From the NCBI GenBank assembly GCA_001600415.1, contig BCJX01000002.1, positions 1,111,476 to 1,175,475 on the forward strand: 64,000 nucleotides of DNA. Reading direction: 5' to 3'. Both the position numbers and the translations under genes were made by a program. Of this stretch, positions 45,701-57,700 are shown in pieces; the first letter of the stretch is position 1, and the number at the start of each line of letters is the position of its first letter. The stretch comes from Pascua guehoae. Its lineage: Eukaryota; Basidiomycota; Tremellomycetes; Trichosporonales; Trichosporonaceae. The notes beneath the pieces were generated by a model. That model was given only the letters and a program-made list of their open reading frames with translations. It had not been told where the DNA came from and ran no database searches.

Positions 45701-46151
45701 GATCGCGCTCGTCGTGGTCCCGAGGCGGCATGTGGGGATGGGGGTGTGGTGGCGGTGGCGGGTGAGCGTTGGACGCAGAGTACGACTCGCGCCGTCCGCG
45801 CGGGGCACCCGGTGGACCGCGGCCGGCGTCATTGTTTACCCTGTCCCGGTCGGCGACCTCTCCGCGCTCGCGCTCGGGAGAGCGATACTTGATCGGCGCT
45901 GCTGGGCGCCCTGGCGGCGCAGGCAGCGGGTGCGTCTGGGGTATGGGGAGCTTTGTGGGCGACGCCGCGAGCGGGACGGCGCGTGTACTCGGCGAGATTG
46001 AGGCGGTCGAGTGTGATGGGTACGACGTCGAGGGTCGCCGCTTACCCGGCGAGCTGTGGCTCGGCGCGCGCGGGCGGCTCGGCCCTGCGTCGCGCGGCCG
46101 CGCGGGCTGGTCGAGCGGGTTCGTCCACGCTGATTTGTCGACGGGTGACAT
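42747..46151 (-). CDS. BUR1: BUR1/CDK9-type cyclin-dependent kinase
   Basis: Ser/Thr kinase of the Bur1/CDK9 class, which phosphorylates RNA polymerase II and elongation factors in the nucleus. Exons are 44276-46151, 43628-44231, 43454-43582 and 42747-43410, giving 1090 residues. The start MSPVDKSAWTNPL is the first in-frame ATG. A disordered 550-residue N-terminus includes long Arg/Asp repeats (DRDRDLRDPRDRDRD) and poly-Pro. The kinase domain is about 556-859: LGEGTFGVV, VALKK (Lys585), IIHRDLKTANIL, IADFGLAR and an activation loop ending EYTNMVVTRWYRAPE. MVFPYMDHDLCGLL is typical of Bur1/CDK9. The usual PITALRE helix reads SVTTVRE. The tail is Gly/Pro/Met/His-rich (GPGGPGGPGG), unusual for budding yeast Bur1. 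Introns are 43-45 nt; the donor at 44275 is GTGGGT. Confidence 0.88.
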
Positions 46152-47057
46152 TGGAGGAAAGGGGGGGAGGAGGAAAGGGAGGGTTGGAACAAGGCTGGTT
46201 GAAATGACAAGTTTACACAGTCGGAGTCGGCAAGAGTCAACGAGGATACAGCAGCGTGGGCGTTGGATGGATGAGAAGATGGACGCGGGGGTCGAGGACG
46301 ACTCGGTACTCGCTGGCGTTGGTGTCGACGAGCTCGAGACGGCGCGGCGGGCCGTTGGAACGTTTGGTCGTCGCAAGAAGGGGAGGCGACGAACAATCAA
46401 CTAGAGTGAGTGACAAGAGTGCTTGTTGCGTATCACCATCCATTTGCGAATTCACGCCCGCACACACTTTTCCCATTTCAATTCACACTCAGGCACGCTA
46501 ATTAGCCACGTGGGTGGGTGATTAGGACATTTGGTTCCGCTTCAAATGGGGATCCAAATGCAACTCAAGCATGGCTCAAGTGATCGGCAAGTGGCGATCA
46601 CGACTTTTGCTGCCACTCTCATCTCTATCACACTTCCCTGGTCGCAGCCGTGGGACCACCGAGCCGCCCAGGTTGTCCACCAGCGACATGACGCATCGAT
46701 ATACGTCTTCTCATGCAGTCTCGGCCTTCTTATCGCTGGCGACTGAGCTCAGCTCAACGACCAGGATGTCCATTAGTCCCAGCAGCCAACTGGACGCTGC
46801 GGTCTCAAGCCTGACCGCTGATGTTCACAAGTAGCATTGCCTATCAACCGCATAGTATCTCACCCTCTCCTACCTTGCCATGTACCCCTGGTTTCCCTAA
46901 CTCTCCTGGCTCTCCTATGGCTCCTCCAGCTCCTCTGCTTCCGCTCCCCCTGCCCTCCTGCTTCCGCTCCCCCAGCTCCCCGAGTTCCCTTGCTCTCAGC
47001 TCCCCTACCATCCCCACTGCCCACACACACACCCCACCTCACCCATCCTCACTCTCG
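46152..47057. other. Promoter region of the BUR1-type gene
   Basis: About 900 bases between the kinase start and the 3' end of the gene at 47058. A CT-rich segment (46860-47030) contains repeats such as CTTCCGCTCCCCC. No gene was seen. Confidence 0.5.
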
Positions 47058-48307
47058 TCAACGCCGCGGGAGACGGAAAATGTCGCGCAGGAGCGGGTTG
47101 AGCATCTCCTCCTTGGCCTGTTCGAGCGGGTACACCTTGCTCCGGAGAACCTTGGGCATCGGCATGCCCAGCCTGTGCGCCTCTTCGCGCGCCTCGCGTT
47201 CGGCCACAATCTTCCCGCGCGTGTACTGTGCCATTGTGGCGGGCGACGAAAAGACGAGATGCTTAAACTCGCCCCACACGGGCTCGCGGCCGGCCGCAGC
47301 GCGCTCGCGGCGCGCGTCGCGGTAGTCGACGAGGTTGACGTGGGCGTGTTCGTGCAGGAGCTTGGAGGCCTTGGTCGTCGAGGTCGGGAGCGGGGGCAGG
47401 CCGTGGGTCGTCGCTTCGGGGTGGTCGACGAGGCCGAACTGGGGTTAGTGGGGGTTCTGATGGTTGTGGGATGCAAGGGTGGTTGGTGTGTGTCGGGAGA
47501 TTGGGCGTGTGCGGAGGGGGGTTGGTCCGTCGCGTTGATGGGCTGACGGGAGCGGACATGGAAGCGACGCGCCATGGCACCAGACACCGACCGAGACAGA
47601 AGCCGACCCACCTCGATACACATGGCGAGCCACAGGCGCAGCCGGTTGTTCTCGGTATTCTTAAACGGGTGGTTGTTGAAGAATCTGTCGTCAGCCCAGC
47701 CCAACGCCAAGACGCACGAATCAAGCGTCTCTTGAGCGTCAGAGACGCTCATGATGGTCGTATCGGCGTTCGAGGCCGCGGACCCGCCCGAGTCCGACTC
47801 CGAGTCGGCGCCCGAGTGCGAGATGTCGAGCGTGAGCGAAGCGAGGTCGGCCGAGAGGGCGTTGTCCGTGGGCGTGGGCGACGACGGGTCGTTGGGCGTG
47901 GGGGTGTTGGCGTTGTTGGAGATGTCGCGGGTTTTGTGGGTGTTGGGAATCGGGGCCTGGGCGTCGGGTGTAGAGGGGCCCGGCGTGCCGTTGATTCCCA
48001 GCGTCGCGAGATTGTCCGCGAGGGCGTCGGCCCCAGTCGACGCCGTCGCCGACGCCGCGTCGACGTGAAGCGAAGAGAGGGTCGCGACGACGGTGCTCGC
48101 CGAGTTGGCCGAGGTGTCCGAACCGTCGGAACTGTCCGAGAGGTTGGAGCCGTTGGAGTAGTTCGAACCGTTGGAGGTGTCGGTCCTGTGGGAGCCGTCG
48201 GTCGCGACCGTAGTCGTGGTGATGGCAGACGAGGCCGAGGCTTCCGAGGCGTCCGAGTCGTAGCCTGACGTGGAGGGGACGCGGCGGCGGCGGCGACGGT
48301 GCGACAT
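47058..48307 (-). CDS. Hypothetical protein, 358 residues
   Basis: I do not recognise the family. Exons are 47612-48307 (232 codons) and 47058-47438 (127 codons including stop), separated by a 173-nt intron with GTGGGT and CCCAG ends. It starts MSHRRRRRRVPSTSGYDSD, giving a basic start and then about 185 Ser/Thr/Asp/Asn-rich disordered residues. A globular region follows: DSCVLALGWADDRFFNNHPF and RLRLWLAMCIE, then LLHEHAHVNLVDYRDARRE, AQYTRGKIVAEREAREEAHR and the C-terminal MLNPLLRDIFRLPRR. The charged helices near the end suggest a protein- or nucleic-acid-binding role, but this is a guess. Composition and splice ends support it as a real gene. Confidence 0.7.
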
Positions 48308-50022
48308 GGTGTTGTGAGTGTGAGGAGGGGAAAAAAAGGGGTGTGGTAGTGGGGGGAGGTGGCCGAGGCGGTGGGGGAGAGACGAATGAATGAATGAAGG
48401 AAGGAGACGGGGAAAGGAATGGGTGTTGGAGAAAGGAGGGAAGGGGAGGGGAGGGAATATGAATAAAGAGTGCAAAGTAGCCAGAGTACTGTATGTAGAG
48501 CAGGCAGCGTGCTGGCAATGACACGTATGTATGCACACTCGAGTTTTGGAATTGTAATCGCCCAGTGTAAAGCAAAGCAAGTCAATACACATGTCAATGG
48601 CTGGCGTTGCTGTGGTGATCACCAGGGCGCAACATGCACAACAGGCACATGGCGAGGGCGTAAAGTAGCTTAGTACTGAGGTCAATGTGTGCCACATCGC
48701 AATGCAACAAAGCAACATTCCACCGCAAGGGGGAGAATTGTATTGACGGGCGTACTCGGCCACTTGCATCGGTGTGAGGGCTATCGTTGCTGCGTTGCAC
48801 AGGATGCAGAGACAGGCTAGGACTATGGAATACGAGTGGTACAGCAAATGGAGATAGAGTGAGTCGAGTGAGGGCGACCAGGGAGGTTGTCACTGGGTGC
48901 GGATGTGGGCGTCTCTGCTCATCCCATCATCCGATCGCATCTCATCAGCCGCCCCGACTGGCGCGCCCTACCCTCAACTTGCCGCTGTACCATTGTCCTA
49001 CAACCACGGCAACGAGTCGAGCCATGGTTCCCCAGGATCAAACTCGCGATTGCGTTCACTTTTCCAGCGCTCCAGAGGCAACGTACGCCACGAGGCAGCA
49101 GAAGGCATAAATATTAAATACCCGCCCCCTGGTTGATCTGTGGTGAATAGTCTTTGTCCACTCTGACGCGTCACCCATACACCTGACTTTATCCCCCACC
49201 ACCCTCGAGTGATCACTTGCCTCCTTGTGACACTGTCTCCCTTTGAACCCAATTAACATGACAACGCCGGGCCGACTTTGCTTCCCTCGCCCGCCCACGC
49301 AAGACATGACAACTAATGGCCCCGATATTTACAGATCGTCCCATCGCTGGGAAACGGCGTACGATTAACCCCTGTGAAACGACGTCACGCGTCGTGCAGA
49401 GCGTTGTCATCGTTGTGGGACCGTACTTGCTCGGATCCCCCGTCAAGCGTCGTTTGCCAAGTGGTACAGCAGTACAGCAGCTGTTGGAGACACGCCACCC
49501 ACCTCGACGTCAGCCACCGCATCCAACCATTTAACCGGCGAGCACATGCCTTGAGATGTTTCTCGCATACAGAACGTACAGGAATCCACATACCGAGAGC
49601 TACCCTCTGGTTAAGGGAGTCAATCAAGCGCAACTCCACGCCCACCTCCATTATCAAGCGCCAGGCTGACCTGTCGAGACATCCCTCCTGTCCGCCAATA
49701 AATGGGATTTGCGGAAAGTACAAAACCTGCTCAACCTCGGCACCACGTCTTAATCAGATAAAATAGAGCGCATCCAAATACAACCCAGCAACAACACGAT
49801 AGGCCTACCGATGAACATGTAGAGTCGGAAGGATGGCCACAGCAGCCTCGTCAAGGTAAATTGACGGGTGTATCTGGGAATGGCCTACACGGAACGTAGA
49901 CCTCTCCGAACAAGGAGCAAGAGTCGCCAGCACCCTGCCACTTATCCGACAACGCCAGTGACCGTCAAGGGAACAACTGCTGCACGTGCCGATCGTCATG
50001 CCAGGCATGCCAGGTCACCCAA

Positions 50023-50045
50023 CCCCCCCCCCCCCCCCCCCCCCC
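50023..50045. repeat. C23 homopolymer
   Basis: Twenty-three consecutive C. One of several long C/G runs in this window. Confidence 0.9.
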
Positions 50046-50430
50046 TCCGGGTTCCAGTACATGCCTCAGCTCAACTCTTCGTCTGTCACGAGGCAATTTT
50101 AACACTCCCTTGTTCGTCTGCCAAGACACAATCTCGACACTCCTGCTTGCGCTCAACTCCTCGTACCCTCCCCCCCGGGCGCACCCACCTCTCTCTCGCG
50201 AGCCATCGCTTCCGCCAGTTGCGTACTCCAAGCGAGTCTAGACACCCGAACCGGACCCGAGCAGCAGGTGAGCCACAACGACCTCGATGCCTGGCACGCG
50301 ACCCCGGGTCACCGTCCGTGCCGATCAAGCTCAAGCCTGCGTCCTGCGTGCCAGTGCTGCATGGGGCGTGCAGCTGACTGCGTGCATATGCATACCCCCA
50401 CCCTCAACCCCACTCCACCTCAACCTCGCC

Positions 50431-50487
50431 CACCTCACATGTCGCGTACTCACCACCTCACATGTCGCGTACTCACCACCTCACATG
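50431..50487. repeat. 23-bp direct repeat, two and a half copies
   Basis: The 23-base unit CACCTCACATGTCGCGTACT(CAC) occurs twice perfectly, and its first 11 bases a third time. Confidence 0.95.
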
Positions 50488-50583
50488 CCTCGCAACAGCC
50501 AAAACAAACGACCAGAAGATCAAGGCACGCCACACAGCACCCCCCAATGGCTCATATCCAACCCGGCACCCCCAACTTCCGCG

Positions 50584-50696
50584 GGCGAGATGGCCGAGTG
50601 GTCTAAGGCGCTGTGTTTAGGTATAGTTTTCGAGATATACCCGAATCAATTCCCATCCGCAGTCTTCGGGCGTGGGTTCGAATCCCACTCTCGTCA
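50584..50696 (+). tRNA. tRNA-Leu (anticodon TAG) with intron
   Basis: The acceptor arms GGCGAGA and TCTCGTC pair (one G-U), and the A-box TGGCCGAGTGG and B-box GGTTCGAATCC are intact. The anticodon loop has TAG at 50618-50620. A 35-nt intron (50622-50656) lies after position 37 and includes a GTATA/TATAC inverted pair; removing it restores the CTGTG/CGCAG stem. A long variable arm fits leucine. Confidence 0.93.
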
Positions 50697-50723
50697 GCTC
50701 GAGCCGCCTTCGGGTGGCTCTGA

Positions 50724-50739
50724 TTTTTTGGGATTTTTT
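50724..50739 (+). terminator. Polymerase III terminator for tRNA-Leu (two T6 runs)
   Basis: TTTTTTGGGATTTTTT lies about 28 bases after the tRNA 3' end. Confidence 0.75.
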
Positions 50740-52192
50740 GGCGGGGGTTCGGTTGGGTTCGGGTTGGGTTCAGGTTGGGGTTGGATTTGGGCCGGGCATT
50801 GCAGGGAGGGGCGTTGGTGTCGGTCGGCCGGCTTGGCTGCTGGCTGCAGGCTGATTCTGCTGGGTCGTTTGGGTCTGATTCTGTCTCGTCTAAGGCTGTC
50901 GAGCGTGCGCGGGCTGGGGGGGGCTACAGGCTCGGCGTCGGCCGCACTGACGAGGGCAACGACCCAGAGTGCAGAGAGCAGAAACATTGACAGGTTGCGG
51001 TCGGTTGCACGAGGTCGTGGAGAGTACCAGGCGACCCGCTCCCCCAGCCATCGCAGTGACGAAGCGTGAGTGATATGTGAACGATTGAGGCAGACTCAAA
51101 CGAGCACTCCATGGGTTGCATGACGACACAGCGACGCACCCGCATTGGCACGTTGGATACACACCTGTGGACACGACCGACATGCATGCTGCACGCTGCA
51201 CAGGATCAATGGCAATGGATCACCACTGCCACGGCGCGCGCATACGCAGTGGTACATGGTGCGCCGCACCGGCCCGGGTACCGCATCCCAAACCACACGT
51301 GGTGGGCGTCGCGCGGCGCACCATATCCACTTGCTAGGTGCATGCATGCACCACCTCATCCCATGTGCATGTGCATGTGCATGTCGCAATGCTGACGCTG
51401 CAACCTCGCGCAGGGCGTGAGGTACAGCACCACACGCGACGGTCGCTGCACGCCTGCACATTGCACATTGCACGAGTCACCTCCACACGACCAGGTTGGG
51501 TATGAGGTCATGTGGCAACGTACCAATGATACCAAAGTGGCACGGATGCCAAGACGTCGGATCCCGCCAAGCTCCAGGTGCCCGATACAGAATTGGAACC
51601 GCACGACGACGACCAAGACAAGACATGCAAGACACGGACGATCACGAGATCACGAGACGACGTTGTCAAAGAGGCGGGGTTGTGCGCAGTTCTGCACAGC
51701 ACATGTACACTGCCATGTCCGCTGTCATACATCCAGCGACTCGAGTGGGTGCTGTCGCGTGACCCGGGTTGCGCCTCCTGCGGCGTACGGTAGGAACGCC
51801 TCGGAATGGCGCGCGCCATGTTCCAGACGGTGGTTCCGAATGGGTGCTGGGTGGCGAGGACGGATCGGGTGAGGCGGTCCAGGCGCCGAATGTCACGCAA
51901 GATAGGCGGCGGGTGTGCATGCTGTGCACCGTTTCTGGCGCTGCAACAAGCCCGCGACAAGCCCAATACTAGGGCCTACCCAAAACAAAGCGCGAGCAGC
52001 CAAACACAAGACAATCTACGCTGCATGGCTGCAGGGCCAGAGCACCAAGAGTATGCCAGAGAAAAAAAATGATGCAACAAACTATAGCCGGCTACGTGGT
52101 ACAAAGGCAGAGAAAAGGCGCAAACCCAAAACTTGCAGCTCACAAACGTTGCTGCGTCCAAGCTCGACGTCGTGGTGGCTCGTGGCTACTGC
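50740..52192. other. 1.45 kb spacer after tRNA-Leu
   Basis: The start is G/T-rich with GGTTCGGGTTGGGTTCAGG-type repeats (50745-50790), and a GTGCAT run occurs near 51363-51382. No gene was seen. Confidence 0.5.
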
Positions 52193-54740
52193 CTACGGCT
52201 CGTAGCGGGGCAGGAAACGGTGTCCGTTGACAGCGAGGCTCGCGCGCACGTTTGCGCCCGTGCCGTCGTCGCTGGCAGCTTCAATGTCATGTGCGTCGTC
52301 GTCGCGGTCGCTATCGGCGTCGAGAGCAGGCGCCGACGGCGCGGGCGCGTAGAGCGACTCGTCGTCGTCGTCGTCGTCGTCGAGAGGGGGTGCAGACGGG
52401 GCAGCGGGTGCAGACGCCACAGACGCCGCATCGTGGCCGTCGTCGAGTGGTGGGGCCGACGGGTGCAGGGGTGGTGCCGAGGGCACGCGGTCCCTGTCTC
52501 CCAGGGGCGACATCGGAGGCGCCGAGGGGAGCAGATGCGTCTCGTCCAAAGGCTCAATCGCACCAAACGTCGCGAGCGAGCGGATGACAGGCCGAGCCGG
52601 CGGCGCAGGAATACCTGGCGTCGTCGGCGCCGGCGTATGGCCTGCGTCGTCGGTCGACTCGTCGGCACTCTCGGTGACGACCTCAAAGCCGCTATCGTCA
52701 ATAGCAAAGTGCGGCGCGGACGGGCCTGCGTCCGATTCGTCGTCGGCACGCGCCACGGGCGGGGCCGATGCGCCGAGACGCAGCCGCTCAAGCTCGCGCT
52801 TGTCGTCAGTCGCGACGTGGTGCCGCGCGCGCTGCTCCTCTTGCTCTGGTGGCACCACAATCGGTGCCTTTGCGTCTGCGTGGTGTGCGACGGCCTGGGC
52901 AATCTCGGCGTCCTCGGTCGCTGGGGCTGGGTAGAATCCCGACGCGGCCACCTTTTCGCGCAGGTTGGTGTGCGTGGGAGGCGGTGCGGGGCGCGACGAT
53001 GATGACCCAACGTCGATACTCCGGACTGATGCGGGCCGATACGCCGGTGGCATATGCGACGACGCATGGCCCGTGGTCGAAGGGCCTGCAGCGGCAGCCG
53101 GCGACAAGACAACCTCGCCCGAGTTTCCCGAGCCAGAGGCGGCGCCGGCCCCAGACGAGCCCGCGCCCTCGGACGAGTCTTGCTGCGACGACGATACGGG
53201 CGACAGACGGCACTCGGACGTAATGGTCTGCGACGTGGCTGGGTCGCTCGTCGGCGCTGTGGGCGGCGACGACGACGACCTCGGGTGCGTGGAAAACGAG
53301 CTGGCCGGGCGTGACTGTCCCGACGAAATGTACGACGATGCGTCAGTCGACATTGTTTCACGCGACTGCTGGCGTTGCAGGACGTGCGCAGAAGTGTAGG
53401 CAGATTGCTCTTCCTTGTTGGGCGAGTCGCGGTTCGTGCGCTGGTTGGTCGGCGCCGCGTGCTGCTTTCGCCTGCGCATGTAGACGCGGACTTTGGTGCG
53501 CACAAAGGTGGGTTGCGTGGTGCGTTTCGTCTTTCGCTTGGCCTTGTACACCGCCTCGAGCTCGTCGAGGTGCTGTTTAAACAGCTTGCCTGCAGTCTCG
53601 CCGCCAGTCTTGAGCTCGTCCTCGGTCAGGCCAGCCGCGGCCAGGGCCTTGCGGCGCAACCGCGCAGCCTGCCTCCGTTTCCTGCGCGCATTCTTGCGTC
53701 GTTGTAATGCGTATCTGCCGAAATTAGCACACGAGCGCGCACGGTGCGCCAAGGTTGCAGCAGCGCGCGCGTCACAGGACGTGACTCGCTCGCACTGGAG
53801 AACCAACTCACGTAATGATGCCAACGACAAAGAGAATGGCCAGGATGACCGACGCCGCGACGATAAGTGGTGTCTTGTAGAACGATGAGCGCGGCGACGA
53901 TTGTCCCCACCCGTTGGGCAGAGACGATTCGACATGGAACGAGGCAGTGGCCAGTTTGGTGGACCCCTCGGGGTCGACAGAATAGGAAGTGGGTTCGGAT
54001 GGGGATCGTTTGTCCTGGCATGTTAGCGCGCGGGCAAAAGTGCTTGTTCGACGTACCGTTGCGACGACACCGTACATGGACCACGCGTCGTGGACGTGGT
54101 GCCACTTGCCGTCATCGAGTTTGCTGAAATACAATGGGAGCACGGTTGAGGGAACGTAGGTGACTGGAATGTCGGGCAAGACGCTCGGATAGACATATGG
54201 CGCCTCCGAATTGAGGCGTCGTGGTTGGATATCCGATATAGTTTGCGCTGCCTGCTCTGGCAGAGTGTCGGTTCGAGTGATCTCTGGCGGTAATGTCTTT
54301 GTTGGGGTGGTTGGTAATGGGGTGGCTGTTTTGGGCGGTAGTGGTAGTGGGCCTGCTCGAGAGAGCGGGGCCAGTGCAAGTGCGAGTGTAAAGGCAACGA
54401 GGCGCGTACGTAGCGCGGACAAGGAAGACGAATAGCAACCGCTTTGGGACAGAGAAGAAGAGAACCGGTGTCCGCCGACGCACGTGTCGACGTCGGCGAC
54501 GCCCCGGTCATCATCATCATCCCTGTTCGCGTTCTCGTCGTCATCCACGCTGTCATCTCTGCGCAGCACCGAGCGCCGCCTTCTCCTTCGCAGTGGCGGG
54601 GATGGTCTCGGGGTCCACCTGACGCGTGACGGGCCGGCTTGGATGCCGTCTTCGCCAAAGTCGGTGATGGGCCCTCCAATCGCCCAGCGCCAGCTTGCCG
54701 GTGGTGGGTCTGGTTCTGGACCGTCTTTGCGCGACTTCAT
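52193..54740 (-). CDS. Single-pass membrane protein with long acidic cytosolic tail
   Basis: Predicted 802-residue membrane protein of unknown family. Exons are 54057-54740, 53812-54014 and 52193-53714. The first intron (54015-54056) is exactly 42 nt and could be retained in frame; its GTACGT, CTAAC and CAG signals argue for removal. The start MKSRKDGPEP is the only ATG before the conserved frame. A short hydrophobic stretch (LVAFTLALALAPLSRAG, about 114-130) looks like a signal sequence but sits 110 residues in. The ectodomain follows (YVYPSVLPDIPVTYVPSTVL). The transmembrane helix is TPLIVAASVILAILFVVGII (about 276-295), followed by very basic RRKNARRKRRQAARLRRK, giving a cytosolic C-terminus. 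The 500-residue tail has repeated SAPPL motifs, poly-Asp and Ser-rich stretches. Confidence 0.72.
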
Positions 54741-57700
54741 CGCATGTGTATGCAATGGCCGTCGCCAGTCTAGGCAAGGACGGGTATTATGAGGGGTGGG
54801 TGCCGGCGTAGCCGGTGCGGGCGTGCCCGCAATTGCAGTTGGGGACGCAAGAGAGCGACAGTAGCTGCAGGTGAGGGGCGGTGGCGACGGGTCCCGAGAA
54901 CGACGGGAGCCGGCGAGGGTGGTGGGCGATTTTGACCGTCGGCCGACCGAGGACTGGGATGCAAGACCGCGAAACGGGGACGAGGTGGGGCGGCGGTGCG
55001 CAGAGTGGCACACAAACGCCGTGGGCGCCTAGGTGTCTAGTCCAAAGTCGGGTGGGAAAGAGTGGAGCAAAGGATGCGACAGTCTGGTATTTTTAGCCAG
55101 ACGGTCCTCGGCAGCTCGGCACTGGTGCTAGATTGGAAACCTGGACCTGATGGCGTTCCGAGTGGCGGGCTCAAGCGGAGTAGACTGTGAATGGGGACGA
55201 CGCCGAGACGGAGCAGTGACCAGTGTCGGTGGCGTCAATGTCGACGGCGGTTGGGGGGNNNNNNNNNNNNNNNGTCGCGGGACGGGGTGGCCCAGAATGC
55301 GGAGACGGAGTGTGCGAAGCGATGTGGGGAGATGGGAATCGGGGATACGCGACGACAAGCCGGAAGACGGGGGCACGCGGGGCCGAGCGCACGGGGCGGG
55401 TGGACGGGGGTGTGTGTGTTCGTGATCGTGAGCGGCGTAGCGGCGTCGGATGATGGAATGCAAGCAAGAAGGGTGATGCGATGGCGAGTGGTTTGGTTGC
55501 AAGAAGGCCAGAGTGATTATGGTAATGCAAGGGGTGGGTTGGGTTGGCGGATCTGTATGCCCTCTGCCTAGTGGATGAGCGAGCACTGCGGCGGCGGCGG
55601 CGGCGGGGCGGGTTGGTCGTCGTCCATGTGCAGGCCTGCCTGCATGCCTTGCCTGCCTCAGTTGCGTGGGTGCGCGAGGCAAGGCGGCTGTGGGTCGGTT
55701 CGGTCTCTACAGTGGTGCTAAGGGGGGGAAAGGTGTGTTGGTGTGTATGCAAGTGCAGGTGGGTGCAGTTGCAGGTACTGCGGACAAAGTGGGGGGGCAC
55801 GGCACGCAGGCGCGCGGGGGCGGGGCGGGGGGCAAAGGGGGGGGGGGGGGGGAGAATGGATGGACGGATAGCAGGCAGGCAGGCAGGTCGGCGGCAGGGC
55901 CACGAGTTAGGGGGGAGGGGAGTCGGGGCAAGGTTGGGTTGATTTGCAGGATTCCAATTACAATAATCAATCACACTGACAAGTTCTGTGCCAAATATTG
56001 TTGCATTGGGTGGCTCGGTCGCTCCTTCGGTGGCAGCCGCAAAAACGCCCAGGCAGGGGAAAAGGCAGACCCATTTGCAGCAGCATGAGCATGCCATGCT
56101 ACATGCTACAGTCAAGGGTTAGGGTAGGTAGGTTTTGCGGAATTGCGCGTCTTACGGGTCTGCCTGCCTGCCTGCACCTGCCTGCTAAACCTCGTTGGTT
56201 GCCACTGGCTGTTTGGGCCGGTGGCAGATGGGGCGCCATGAATGATTCGTCTTTGGCCCTTAGTAAATGCCCGCGCGCCGCCTCTCCCCATTGAGCACGT
56301 CCTGCGTCCACTCTTTCCAGGCGCTGCCACGCGGCCACGGGCTATGAATGGCTCACATTCTGGCTATGCATAGCTCGCGATAGATAGTCTGCATCCTTGA
56401 TTGGTGCTATACGCAACCCACTACCTTTATCCAAAAGTCGTAATTAACCCAGAGTTAGCATTTCTTCCATACCACCCTTTGGGGCGGCCCAGGTCCTTTT
56501 GGCTACAGAGTTTGCCTTTTTTTTTTTAACGTGCTCCGTGTTCTGCGCATGCGCCGCCAGAACTTGTGAACTGCCAGTGATCTGTGCAAGACAAGAAGCA
56601 CCCAGTGACGAATATGCAAGCAATCCTTTGCAGAGGATTTGTATATTCCCGCCGTTTGATTACCACTAGCCACCAGGGCGCGGGCGGGGGCGCGCGCCCT
56701 CTTTTCTGTTTTTCCCGTTGTTGAGCCTGTCCAGTATCCCCCCATGGGCATTGGGGCAGCGGCATGCGACCTCTTTTGGCTATCGAGAACCCTGAATAGT
56801 TGTGGCGCAAGACTCGACCATCCTTTTTTTTTTTTTTTTTTTTTTCGCCTGGATGATGTTTGATCCGGGCCCTGGGTCATAAGCCATGGTGTGCTTTTTT
56901 GCCCCCTTTCCCCCCGCCTCTGGCCGTGTTCCTAACATGTCCAGTCTTGTGGCTCCTCTCCTCTGCTTTCCCCCCCCCCCTCCGGCCCGCCGTCTGGCAA
57001 TTTTTACCCTGTGCGACGCATCCCCATTGTGGACCCTGAAGTCTACTCTTTTTCCCTCCAGGCCCCGGGCCCAGAGGACGGGCAATACCGCCTTTTATTG
57101 TTCATTCCGCTCAACATTGGCTTCGGTAAAACCCCGCCCGGGCGGCCCGACAAGAGACTGGGTGGATGTGTGGGTGGGTGCTGTTCCTTGGTCCAACACC
57201 ACCTCTTGTTCGGGCCAGCAAGCCCGTCTCGCCTTGCTTTGCTCCAACCGCAGGCGCCGTACCTCGGCTCCTTGAAACCTCTGGTCTCATGCCTTTTTCT
57301 TGGCTCGCCATTTTGGCCCGTGCGTCCGGCTCTCTTTTCTTGCATTCTCTTTCATTTTTTTGCAGACCTCGTGATCCACTGCCGTGCCTCGCCCCACACA
57401 GGCCCTTTTGGTCTCTTTCGTTTCTCGGCAAACGGGCACTGGACCCCGATATAACCTTTGCCCAGCCCACAACCAACCCTCGGCACACCACAGCCTGACG
57501 CGAAGTCCCAAGACTCTGGGCTTGGGGTATTTATAGCCAATCTCACCATGCCAGATCGCGGCGCTTGTGGCCTGATCCACACACGTCACGGCACACACGT
57601 CATGCAAGTCATGCACGTCATGTGCCAATCCATCCCCATCCAGTCAGACTTGCTCATTCGCCCCGAGGTATGCGGCATGCGGCAGTGTTCGCAGTCAGCC

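Larger units (their letters stand above)
48308..50583. other. 2.3 kb spacer upstream of tRNA-Leu
   Basis: No protein gene was recognised. It holds the promoter of the 47058 gene, a C23 run (50023-50045) and a 23-bp tandem repeat (50431-50487). Confidence 0.5.

Noticed and set aside
44632..45765. 377-codon plus-strand Arg/Ser/Gly frame
   Set aside because: Antisense shadow of the Arg/Asp-rich N-terminus of the BUR1-type kinase.
55171..56115. 314-codon minus-strand frame with a Cys-rich start
   Set aside because: It crosses the N gap, begins with a non-ATG codon and is made of Pro/His/Arg low-complexity sequence.
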